A stretch of DNA of 64,000 nucleotides, from the NCBI GenBank assembly GCA_950097015.1, contig CATNEN010000001.1, positions 6,491,001 to 6,555,000 of the forward strand, read 5' to 3'. This DNA comes from Macrostomum hystrix. Its lineage: Eukaryota; Platyhelminthes; Macrostomidae. The notes beneath the pieces were generated by a model. That model searched no databases. It saw nothing but the letters and a program-made list of their open reading frames with translations, and was not told where the DNA came from. Position 1 is the first letter of the stretch. Every line of letters starts with the position of its first letter. This document shows, piece after piece, positions 23,501 through 35,500 of the stretch. A program made the translations under genes and the position numbers.

Positions 23501-26500
23501 TTCATTGTCAACTGGGGGATCATTGTCAACTGGGGGATCATTGTCAACTGGGGGTTCATAGTAGCTTTAAAAAGCTGTAAATTCAGCTTCTAAAAAGTCT
23601 ATACTAGACGAATTAAAAGTATTTCTGCTCCCCGAAGGGGGGCAAATCTTGCTAGTTAAAAAACTAAACTAGAAGTGACAACAATGCTACACGTAAGCCA
23701 CATCGAAATAGACAGCTTTTGTTGTGACTTGAATTTTCAACCGGACTTGAATGTACTCTATTAACTTATCGTTGCTCAATGCACGCCCATTTTCCTATGC
23801 GTGCGTGGGCCGCGTGTGTCACCTGCGCGTGCGACACAGCGTGCTCTGTTCTTACTCCCTGCTCTCCACGTGCCATTGTCACCCCCAGCCATATTTTGTT
23901 AGTATAAATATATCGAATCTCCTTGTACGTAGTTCGTGGCCTTTGCGCTATCTAAAGAATTCCTGGTCTACAAAAGTGGCGACGAGGAATGAGCATTCTG
24001 GGCTCAATCGGACCCTTTGAGGAGGGCACTGAGAGTTGGCTGCAATACCAGGAGAGACTGGAACAGTTCCTGATCGCAAATGACATCGAGTCAGGGAACA
24101 AGAAGCGAGCCGTGCTGCTCAGCACATGCGGCAAGAACACTTACCAACTGGTATCCAGCCTACTGGCACCTGCGAAGCCCTCTGAGACTGACTATGTGGT
24201 AATCTGTGACAAGCTGAAAGAACACTTTGACCCAACCCCGCCAGAGATCGTTCGACGATACCGGTTTTACAGCAGAAGCCGTCAGGCGGGCGAGTCCATT
24301 GCCGAATTTCTCGCCGAGCTACGAAATTTAGCACGTCATTGCAACTTCGGCGCCAGTTTGAACAGCATGCTCAGAGACAGACTGGTCCTGGGCATTGAGA
24401 ACGACAACATCCAGCGGAGGCTCTTCGCTGAGAAAGAATTGACCCTGGAGTCTGCACTCTCGATGGCACAAGCGCACGAGTCGGCCGCGAAGGGAAACTT
24501 GCTGGTGACCAAAGGCTCAGACACCGTGCACGCAGTTCGCCGATGGACACCAGAAGAGCGACGGGACAGCCCTGGATCAACCGGAGAGGCAACGTCGACT
24601 AAGCGGTGCCACCGGTGTCTGTCGCAGCGTCATTCAGCGGCGAAGTGCCGGTTCGCAGACAAGAAGTGCTTCGCCTGCTCAAAGATCGGGCATGTCGCGG
24701 CCGCGTGCAGGTCAGCAGCGGCAGCCAGCCGTGAAAACCACGCGACGTCACGACGAGAGACCCAGCACGCCTCCGGCCATCGCGACGGACAGAAGATACA
24801 CGAGCTCGAGGCGGAGGAGACCTTCTCGCTGCACGTCATGGCCGAGAGAAACGGCAAGGTGCCCCCAATTGAGACTGTGGTGATCATCGACGGCACCCCA
24901 GTACGAATGGAGGTGGACACCGGAGCATCTGTTTCCCTCATATCGTCGGAGACCTACAAATCTGAGCTGTGTGGCCAGCCTCTGCTCGAGTCCGTCGACA
25001 CGCTGCTACGCACCTACTCGGGAGAGTCCGTGCCAGTGCTCGGAAGAATTCGAGTTCGTGTTGAGACCGAGTCGGCCTCCAAGGTGCTGCCGTTACTCGT
25101 GGTGGAGGGCACAGGCTCCAGCCTGATTGGTCGGGACTGGCTGGTCGATCTGCCCTTAGACTGGCGAACAATCAAGCAGGTGCGGCATGCAGCTGACAAC
25201 CCAAAGCTACGCAGTCTGCTCGATCGCTACGCCGTTGTTTTCAAGCCGGACCTCGGTCGGTACACGGGACCAGCCGTGCAGCTTCGTCTCAAACCTGGCG
25301 CCCGCCCTCGTTTCTACAAGGCTCGGAATGTTCCGCTCGCACTGAAGGAAAAAGTTGAAGCGCAGCTCGACAAGGAAATCGAACAGGGTGTGCTGAAACC
25401 TGTCGGTAGTTCAGACTATGCATCCCCGATCGTCCCAGTGCTAAAGACGGATGGCTCCGTTCGCATATGTGCCGACTTTAAACAGACGGTTAATCTCGAC
25501 GTGGAGCCGGACACATACCCAGTGCCGAGGATTGACGAGCTTTTCACCAAGCTGGCTGGCGGGAAACGATTCACAAAGCTCGACCTATGCCAGGCATACC
25601 TACAGATGCCGCTTGACGAAGCATCGCAAGAACTCTGCACCGTTAACACCTCCAAAGGTCTGCTGCGGTACACTAGACTTCCGTTCGGAGTTGCTCCTGC
25701 CGTGGGCATCTTCCAGAGACAGATGGACTGTCTGCTGCAAGGAGTTCCGCACGTAGCGTGCTTCATCGACGACTTGCTCGTAACCGGAACAGATGATGGT
25801 GACCACCTGCGGAACCTCGAGCAGGTGCTCCAACGGCTACAGCAGAGCGGCCTACGGTGCGGCCTGAGCAAATGCGATTTCCTGCAGGAGAGTGTCAGCT
25901 ACCTCGGTCACAAGATCGACGCCACGGGACTGCATCCAATGCAGGACAAAGTGCGGGCTGTCCAGGAGGCACCAGCCCCCCGAGACCCGACCCAGCTGCG
26001 CAGCTTCCTGGGCCTGGTAAACTATTACGGCAAATTCCTGCCCAACCTGTCGACCGAGCTGGCACCTCTGCACCGCTTGCTGAACCGCGATAGCCCGTGG
26101 CACTGGGGCGCATCCCAGGACGCAGCATTCCACAAGTGCAAGGAGCTGATCAGCAGAGCGCCGGTGCTGGTTCACTTCGACGACAAGCTGCCCCTGGTGT
26201 TGGAATGCGATGCTTCACCATACGGCATCGGCGCAGTCATTTGCCACCGGGTCAACGGAGTCGACAAGCCGATTGCGTTCGCCTCGCGTACTCTGCACGA
26301 TGCTGAGGCTAATTATTCGCAGCTGGAGAAGGAGGCTCTCGCGGTTGTCTACGGAGTGAAGAAGTTTCACACGTATCTGTACGGCCGGGAATTCATGCTG
26401 GTGAGCGACCACAAGCCGCTGCTGGGACTCCTGCACGAGTCCAAGCCGATCCCTGCGATGGCTTCGGGCAGGATCCAGCGGTGGGCTCTGCTCCTGGCCG

Positions 26501-29500
26501 GCTATCGGTACAATATGGTCCACCGAGCCGGCAAGTCCCTGCTCCGAGCCGATGCACTGAGCCGCCTGCCCCTGCCTGAGAGACCACGGGATGCACCTGT
26601 ACCGGCAGAGATTGTGCTCACGATGGACATGTTAGATGAGGGGCCGGTGACAGCGGGCCACATTCGGGCATGGACTCGGACCGACCCGGACCTGTCCAGA
26701 ATTCTGCGCTACACGGAGTCCGGCTGCTGGCCAGCGCAGACGCCCCCGGAGCTGCAGCCGTACCACTCACGTGCCGACGAACTTAGCATCCAGGATGGCT
26801 GCCTGTTGTGGGGCTGCCGAGTGCTGGTGCCAGCGGCGGGCCGGTCGGCTCTGCTCCAATGCCTTCACCAGGGTCATCAAGGCGCCTCCCGGATGAAGGC
26901 GCTCGCCCGCAGCTTTTTCTGGTGGCCCAAACTCGACGAGGCCATTGAGCAGCTCGTCAGCGCGTGTCCCGACTGCCAGGAGCTTTCAAAGTCCCCGCGG
27001 CCGTTCCCACTGCAACCGTGGGCGTGGCCGGACAGGCCGTGGTCGCGCCTCCACATCGACTACGCTGGGCCAGTGGAGGGACGAATGCTGCTCGTGATCG
27101 TCGACGCCCACTCGAAGTGGATGGAGGTACACGTCATGCCGTCAACGTCCTCGGCCGCGACAATCGAGAGACTGAGGCAGAGCTTCGCCACACACGGCCT
27201 ACCCGACGTGCTCGTCTCGGACAATGGGCCAAATCTAGTCAGCGCGGAAATGGAGGCATTTCTGGAGCGGAACGGCATCAAGCACGTGCGCACGGCGCCC
27301 TACCATCCGGCGTCCAACGGCCAGGCGGAACGGGCGGTGCAAACTCTGAAGCGCTCACTGGCCAAACAACGAGGCGGTACGCTGGAAGAGCGGGTGTCCC
27401 GATTCCTCCTGACATATCGGGTGACTCCGCACGCCACTACTGGGGTGGCCCCGTGTGAGCTGCTGATGGGACGACGGCTTCACTCACTTCTCGATCGAGT
27501 CCGCCCAGATGTGCCGGCCAGGGTCTCTCAGCAGCAAGCGTTGCAAAAGCAGCACCACGACATCCACGCCCGCGACCGTCGGGTGGAGGTCGGGGACGCC
27601 GTGCTTGCCCGCGACTTCGCGAACGAAGGTCGCTGGAAGCCGGCGACCGTGACGGCGAGTTCTGGCGCTACGTCCTTCACCTGCCGTTTCGAAGATGGAC
27701 GGGACGCCCATCGCCATGTGGACCAGGTGTGCAAGCCGGCTGGGCCTACCCTGACTGCTGAAGAGCCCCAGTCACAGCTGCCAACTTCGCCCCCACCTGG
27801 TGGCCAGGCAGAAGCGGCGGTGGTCCTGCCAGGTGTTTCCGAGACCCATGAGGCCACTGGTGAGGGATTGCCGAGGCGCTCAAGCAGGAAGTGCGGACCA
27901 CCTGACCGATTGGGCTACCAGTGATTTAGTGACTCTGCTTAAATGACTATCAGCTCCAATGTGCGGTGGATTGACTATTCGCGGTGTTATTCAATTTATT
28001 TTTAGCTTTGGTGTGGAGGGATGTTGTGACTTGAATTTTCAACCGGACTTGAATGTACTCTATTAACTTATCGTTGCTCAATGCACGCCCATTTTCCTAT
28101 GCGTGCGTGGGCCGCGTGTGTCACCTGCGCGTGCGACACAGCGTGCTCTGTTCTTACTCCCTGCTCTCCACGTGCCATTGTCACCCCCAGCCATATTTTG
28201 TTAGTATAAATATATCGAATCTCCTTGTACGTAGTTCGTGGCCTTTGCGCTATCTAAAGAATTCCTGGTCTACAAAAGCTTTGTTGTAAGTATATTCATA
28301 ATCCCGACGAATGAAACACAACGACGAGCACATTTTACATTGGACGTTAATAAAACGACATTTATAACGCTTGCTTGCTAGAAATTTGTTTTAAACTCAT
28401 ACTTGTCTCAGTTTTCGTCTCGAAGAATGTGGATCTATTGAAGTTACAGTTACCTGGAAAATATCGAGAATTTTGTCAACACCGTTTGTGAATCTTTTTA
28501 AATTAGTATCGATGCACTTTATTGCCTCATTGCAATATTATTGCAATATTAACGGATATTGACGATTTGATACTGGTACAAGTACTCGGTTGCGAAAAAC
28601 TTACACTTCGACCTCTGCCGACTTGGTCCTCGGTGCTTTCACTCGCTGGCGTGATGTAATGCAGCTTCAACTCGAACACCTTGCTCATCCACAGGTTATC
28701 AAAGTTCTTAATAGCCTCTTCGATTTCTTTGTCACTCTTGGCTCGCTTCACAATGGATGTAACGTGGTCCGCGTTGTCTGCAAAGATTTAATAATGAAAA
28801 AGATTCGCTATTCTACTCGTAATTGCTGAAACAAAAAATGCTAAACTTACTCTGCAGTCCCAGCTTGAGCAGTTCTCCAAGGGTCATAACCTCCAGGGAC
28901 TCTGAGTTGATCTGAATCACACCGCCAGTTAGTCGGACCAGCTGCTTCCAATGCCGCGGCTTCATTGCCGGGTCCTTCAGCTGGTCGATGAGTTCAAGCA
29001 CGCGCTTGATGGCCGCGATTTCGCCGCAGATGCCAGCGAACACGTCCCAGTCGTGACACTGCTCGGGCAGTCGCTCCAGCCGGGCTAGCTGGGTGCCGCA
29101 TGCTTCCGTTAGCTGCGGCGGACTCAGCCGCTTCCAGCGCTGCTTCCTCCAGTCGGCCTGCTCTGAGAGAAGCAGCCGGACTGTCTCCCAGGTCAGCTTC
29201 AGGTTGTCCAGAGTTTCCCGGCACTCCGCAATCAGATTGAAATCGATCACGTCGCTGCCTAGCAAGGTCTGAACTTCGCGCAGATCCTGAGCCTCCTCTT
29301 CAACGTCGCGTAGTGTGCGCGAGAAGTCGGCCAGCAGCTCCTGAACTTTGGGCAGCAGGCAGGCGTAGTTGAAGACGTTCGATTCAAACAGATCGTCGTA
29401 GAGCGACTGGACATTGGACTGGAAGTTGGCCAGGTCCGACTCGATGGTTCGGCGCTCGTTGTGAATTCTCGGCCCGAGCTTCTGCTTGGCTGAGATCACC

Positions 29501-32500
29501 TTGTTCTTGAGCTGCTGCCAGCGTTGAACACTCTGCAGACCGTCCGGATCGCGGATGTCCTCGGGCAGCTCGCACTCGAAGCTATTCAATAGGCGAATGG
29601 TGCGTCGCATGACATCGAACCGAGCGTCCATTTCCACCTGCTTGGACGAGATCTCGTTGAACAGTCGCATCAGGCGCATGAAACTGTACGTGTCCTTCTC
29701 CTGGCCACTGATGCTCTCGATCTGGGGCTCGATCTTCCGCAGAAAATCATCCAACTCGCGCAAAGTAACCTGCACCTGTTCCGTGAGGTAGGACGTGAAC
29801 TGATACACCCACTTGTTCGCTAGCGTTACCAGCACTTGTTTTAGTGGACGCATGTTGATCAGTAGCCAGCCCTGAAATAGAAAATTTCAGAAGTCATGAG
29901 AAAAGTACTCAACTAATTAACTCTTAAACTAAAAATTTGATTGAGCTATAGATGTATGATAAAGATGGTTTACAATTTACCTGGTTGCTACTATCTGGCA
30001 TCTCCTGTATCTCCTGCCTGGCCTCCAGGTACAGTTCGATCTCGTCTTGAAACTCGGCCAACGAAGGCACGCAGGCTCCGGCCTGACCGGAAGACTTCGG
30101 CGTCAAGAATGCCCGCTCTCCGAGGGACAGCTCGGCACCTCCTGCTTCGAGATCCTCCTCCTGCTGAGCGGTGAATCGCGAGCGCACGGAGCTCGGTCTC
30201 GATCTGGACGTCTGGAAAGCTGTTGACGAGGCGTTTTGCATCGACCTGCTGGGTGTTCTCGCTGGATTTGGTGAAGCTCGACCCTGTAGGAACTGTTGAA
30301 ATGTTTCGGCAATGTTCGGCACCCACAGGTAACGATAGTCGTTGAGGTACTCCACATAGTCGATGCAGCTTGCGGAGTTCTTCACCACTGCTTCGAGAAT
30401 CTTGGTTCTAGCGTCGGTGACTTCAACGTCGGTCAGGATCTTGTCGAGGAAGGGAGCTCGCTCCTCTTTGGTCAGCTGGTCATCGGTGGCAGGCAGATCA
30501 GCCAGCAGGTTGGTCAGCAGACCGGCTCGTCCCAAGAAGTCGCTGATCCAGCTCTGCGCCATCTCGGTGACGCTCCTCTCGTAGCTAAACTCGTCCAGAG
30601 GCGGTCGGAAGCCGATGCTGCACTGGACCAGATCCAGGCGGACTGTCAGTATCGGCGCGGCTGGATTATGCGGCCCGCTTAGTCCCGCCTGCGCCAGACA
30701 GTTGGCCATGTTGTCCAGACTGGTCATAACGGAGTCCTTGAGTCGGGCGAACACGATGTCCTCGTTGATGCCGCGAACGTAGGCTAGCCAAACTGGCGAA
30801 GCTTTGCTGATGCCCAACGATTGGAAACTGGACTCGACCAGAGCGTGAATTCGATTGTTGCTAGGCTGCATGCGAGCCTCCAGGCCGTCAGTTAGCTGCC
30901 GGTGCATGCGCTCAAGCGGCTCGGGCTCGTAGCTGATGCCGGGCTCTCGGCCCTTCAAAGTACGATAGTGAAAATTATGTAGATCGTCGGAATTTTGTGC
31001 GTGATTTCACAGTTGTAGCTCCACTTCATATAATTTTGGATACATGAACGAGAGGTTGGAAGTTCGAATATTTGAGTAACGACGCTTACTACTCATTGTT
31101 TCAAAACAATGAAAGGGGTCATATTAAGAAGGTTGCAGCCTAGAGGTCAGAGCGTTGGACTCACAACTTGAAGGTCGGGGGTTCGATTCACGATTCCACT
31201 ATAATAAACTTTGTTATTTAGCAAGACATTAACTCTGCATTGCTTCCAGCTATTAGCTAAATGGGCACAATCATTAGTTAAGATAATTGAGGGTTGGGTG
31301 TAGCGTCCCAACACTGAACAGAACCATGAACTGAACAACCGTACGCAGCCTTCAGATACGCCCTCAGTAGCTGCATGCTGTCGGCTGCACGTCTGGTCCG
31401 ATAGGGACAGGTGTAATAAATTATTGTTACTGTACTGTTTAATACATAAAATATATTTAAAAAATGCCGCCTTACCTGGAAAATGTCCAGCACCCCCGTA
31501 GTCCAGGTGTCCGCAATCGTACGAATTTCGTCGCAATTCGCTTTCAACGTTCGCAGCGTCGTTGACAGCAGCTCCAGCACCAGAACATGCGAACGCTCCA
31601 CAAAATCAGCCGACTCGTCCAGCTTCCAGGTGTAGGCGCTGCATCCTTGTCGAAACAGTTGCTGGGCGTCGAGCACGTGACTCTGCAGTAGGAAGAACTC
31701 CGACTCAGTGAGGCTCTGCATTATGCCATTGTAGGTCGCCACGATGGTATCCAACCGTGCAGCCAGACTGCGCAGCTTGTCCAGGTCGGTGAGCCGGGCC
31801 AAGCGTCTGCCGGCCGCTGTCAGGCCGAGGTTGAACGGCTCGCCGGTCACGTGACGCATCTCGCGCAGCAGTCGCACCAGCCGGGGATCCAGATTCACTT
31901 CGTACTGGTCTAGATCGCCGGTCTCTTTGCACACTAGCAGAGAATTCTTCATGTAGTCGAACAGGGAGTCAGTGACTCCGTCCTGCCATTCCTTGATGAG
32001 GCCGGCTTCCTCATGGGCCACTTGTTCGAACACCTCGGCGTAGAGCGTCTTCAGCTGGTAGCCGAGCTCGCCTGTGAGCATGTGCGGCGACACCCGATGG
32101 ATCTTGAGCCAGGGCTGCTCAAGGCGCTGCCGCAGACCCCGCAGCCAGTAGAGACTGGACACAAAGCGCGGCATGTGACGAATCGGTGGCGGGTTGGACC
32201 GCTGGCTGCGGAAAATCTCCTGCACCACCATGAGGTCGGCGATGAAGCTCTTCACAATGAGCTCATCCTTGCCTTTCAGCACCTCCTGGGAAAGAAAATA
32301 TTAACTTTTTTTGTTTTCTAATTTGAACAGGAACGTTACTGAGCTCGATTCCGCGGCAAGGCCATATTTATTTGGTGCGCAGCCGTGGTTGAAGGCTTGG
32401 CGGCTTGTCATGCAATTAACGCCTTTGAAAGCCAACCTCCAAGGCACAGTGAGAGTGTACTCAGTGCCTGACGATGAAAAAGTCTAGGCAGAAATACACA

Positions 32501-35500
32501 CCTGTGTGAGTTTGGGGCCAGGGAATGGGAAGAATTGCCTCATCGCTGGCTGCAGGTCACCAAATAAATGGTCAGTGCCCACAGCCCTCCAGTAAATATA
32601 TATTTCTTTAATCCAACCTGTACAATCTCTCTTCCGCTGATGCCCTCGAAGACTTCCAGCAGGCGCAGCTGGGCCAGAACTGTCGGACATTGTTGCAGGC
32701 TCTGGCTCAAGATGTTGGCGAGGCAGCGTTCAAGCTCCTGGAGAATTTCAAGGATTTGTTTTAATGGGTAAAAGTAAAATCTAGCACTAATTTAAGCTTC
32801 AACTTTTATAAAAAGGGGTCTGTCAAAATTATCCTTTAGTAAAATTTAAAATTGTCTAAACCACATCTAGCTGAACGTACATTGTTCTCTTTGTCTAAAT
32901 ACAAATAGAGCGTATTAGTACAATTAAATTTATTAGTATGAACAAAAAAATTAATTTGTGAAACTCTGATCGAATACAACAGAAAACACATGCTGTCAAT
33001 GGGAAACAGGTATTTCAAACATACACAACTCCAACTAGAACACTTCTCTATTTTGTAAGGGAACAATTCTCACAATTAATGGCACTTTAATCGTGGGAAA
33101 ATTTTCGATTCCTTAGACAATTAGAGGAACAAGGAAAACATAGATTTTCGTCGAAAAAAGCTGACACCGTGTACCTACTCCTTCGGCATATTTTCCACCA
33201 TCCTGATTATAATAAAACAAAATCCTATATTAAAACAATGTGTATTTTTATGCATTCGTAACAAATGTCGTGCACATTAACCTGTGAGCATAGCATAGAG
33301 AATCTCTCTTGTGAGTCTGTTTCTCGTCTGTATTTGCGCACGCGATTAAAGCGATAGGATTCCAGGTACATTTGAGCACTAGAACAAGCATCGTCCTTGG
33401 CATAATAAATTTTCAACGATGTAAACTATATTTTGTGTGTAAATGTGTTAGAATGACGAATTTTTAATTACGTGTGACATAAATGTTTGTGAAGTAAAAA
33501 ATAACGTGAACAAGATGCCATTTTATTCAAAATACGAGTGTGAGCTTTTCTTACCAAATCTTAATTACCTGTTAGACCTTTTGATTGCAAGAAGAGTGCA
33601 TGGGTTTACTCAGGTTTAAGCCAGTAAAATTGGAGAAATCAAATTCAAAGGTATAATAAATGTATAGAGAATGATGTCGAAGGATAATTTTCAGTTGAAG
33701 ACGAATGCCAGTACAAACTTATAATAGGTTGATAGATGACAGCTTTGCAGGTCACTTACCCGAACAACCGTGCGAAAGTCGAAGAAAGCTCGCTCAAATT
33801 CCTTCGGACGATCCAAATCCAGTACGTTAGACACCTGGGCAAAGAAGTCGTTCATTGCCGTGCTGTACTTTTCGTGAATCTCGCGCACAATGGCGTCCAA
33901 CGATTGGCTACCAGCGCCGCCGATTTCAGCGGCGTCCGCCAGGAGTCTAAAATGTTGCGTCGTCTGCACCAGCTCCAGACAGTCGGTGCATCTCTCCATG
34001 AAGGCGTTGAACAGAGCGAAGCAGGGTGCGTTTCTAGGCGGCCAAGGGCTGTCTAACAGCACCGGATCCACCTGGTACTCAGGGTCGTTCAGGTAGTCAG
34101 AGCGTTTTAGTCCGTGCTTGAACGTGTACTTGTGAGGGCCGTACATTCGCACCGACCAGATCTCCGGCTTTGGCATGTGGTTTCTGTTTTTTAATAGAGA
34201 ATAATCATGCAATAGCGAAAACAATAACGAGCTCGATGCAAACTTTATGAGTTTCTATTTATTTAAGAGTAAAATGACCACTGGGGTATATTTCGAATAA
34301 CCACGTATTTTCTATTTCTGTATCTTCCAAAATATTCAGCTTATCCCCATGAAAATTCTGAAAAATTCTACAGAATCACAAAACATCGCCATCAATATAC
34401 TCGTAGGCATAATTTTTCTGCTCACAAAATTTCATCATGTTACCACGTCGGCTATTATCGTTGATTATAATGCATTGATTATACTGCTTCTATTTTTCTA
34501 TTATTGAACCAATATACACATTTATATTCACCACAGATGTTTATGCACAGCAAATTTTGTTGGCCTTGTCACCATGGTCTTTGACAAGCATCACTGAATA
34601 TCTCGACGACGGCTTTAAAAGTTAGTTCATCGACCGTAAAGGGCTGAAAATTTAGAGCCATATTGTGGACTTTGCTATCGTGAAGTAGGCAGTGGGTATC
34701 GAAATACCCCGTGGTCGTTCCCCATAGGAAAAATGCCGTAGTCATTCTACTGTTAATAAACGATCGATAGTTTGTGTTTCCGTTATTTAAATTTTGATTT
34801 ACGCTCGTAAAAAAATCGCGGAAGTTCACAGCATGACGTAGTATAACAAAAGCAGGTCGAATAAATTAGTTTGGGTATATAAATAAAAACATAAATAATT
34901 TCTTGTCTCTTTTCTATAGGGTTTTACGAAAGAGAAATCGAGAAACAAAAATCTGAAATATCCATGGGAATATTGGAAAACGCCTACGCTGCTTTGGAGG
35001 TAATTTTTTTAGTGGATAGAATAAATATTAATCGACGAGTAAGCTAAGACACATCAGGAATTCAATTAAATAATTTTTGCTTTAACTAGGCAATCATCTC
35101 TTACGCAAATGCTACGTAGGCCGACTTATAAGTTGGATCATTTTTCCTGAAATAAAGATATTGTTAAATTTTTATGAATATTTCTCAACTTCTTTTCTGT
35201 CAAATAAAAATCGTATACTTAAGTTAAAACTGATTAGGAAATATAATTTTAAACACTTATTTTAGACCGATTTCATCTAGCCTTGGCTTACATCTTCTCC
35301 AGATTTTCGGCCACATTTTTCTTGTTGATGGCGTCGGCCTCCTCTCGGCAGTCAACATAGGCTCCTTTGAATGCGGCGCACAGTTTTTGCACCTCCTTCA
35401 GCTTGTGAAACGACTGCAGTGGATCTTTTAAAACGTCGTTGCCAACGTACTGAATTGCCAGGTGGACAACTTCGTTAGCAACCAGTTGCAACAGGCTGCA

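Larger units (their letters stand above)
18615..23656 (+). mobile_element. Putative composite Helitron-like element carrying two minisatellites
   Basis: A second 5' end like that at 18275 (TATACTAAAAATGAAAATC with a (CTTG)n tract, CCGAACGGCTCAACC, then TTTTTATTAAGCTTAAC and GGGGATTAAATATTCGAAAA) follows directly. About 5 kb downstream a 3' end appears at 23563-23656: a hairpin CCCCGAAGGGG and a terminal GCTAGT, the same layout as the shorter element. Between them lie unique sequence (about 18840-19240), a 23-bp array and an 18-bp array. Treating all this as one element follows the DINE-1/HINE plan (conserved 5' block, internal minisatellite, 3' hairpin) and is inference; two nested elements are also possible. 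Confidence 0.35.
23720..28277 (+). mobile_element. Intact Ty3/Gypsy LTR retrotransposon (element 1)
   Basis: A 4,558-bp element with two 256-bp LTRs that I find identical, flanked by GCTTT duplications (23715-23719 and 28278-28282). One uninterrupted gag-pol frame lies between them. It is inserted in the 11.3-kb dynein intron, antisense to the gene. Identical LTRs and an open frame point to recent insertion. Its GC-rich coding sequence contrasts with the surrounding intron. Confidence 0.92.

Noticed and set aside
19255-23562. CRISPR array
   Set aside because: Repeats are directly adjacent with no unique spacers, and the context is a eukaryotic intron.
21554-23593. Long frames on both strands (repeats of QLGDHC, NWGIIV, STGGSL) as possible repetitive proteins
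   Set aside because: The 18-bp period is a multiple of three and lacks stops in several frames at once, on both strands. Codon use and composition give no sign of selection, and the array moves as part of a transposon-like unit.
33225-33416. Extra dynein exon on the minus strand
   Set aside because: The flanking exons 6 and 7 already join in phase and match the conserved tail without a gap; the frame lacks an acceptor and family similarity.
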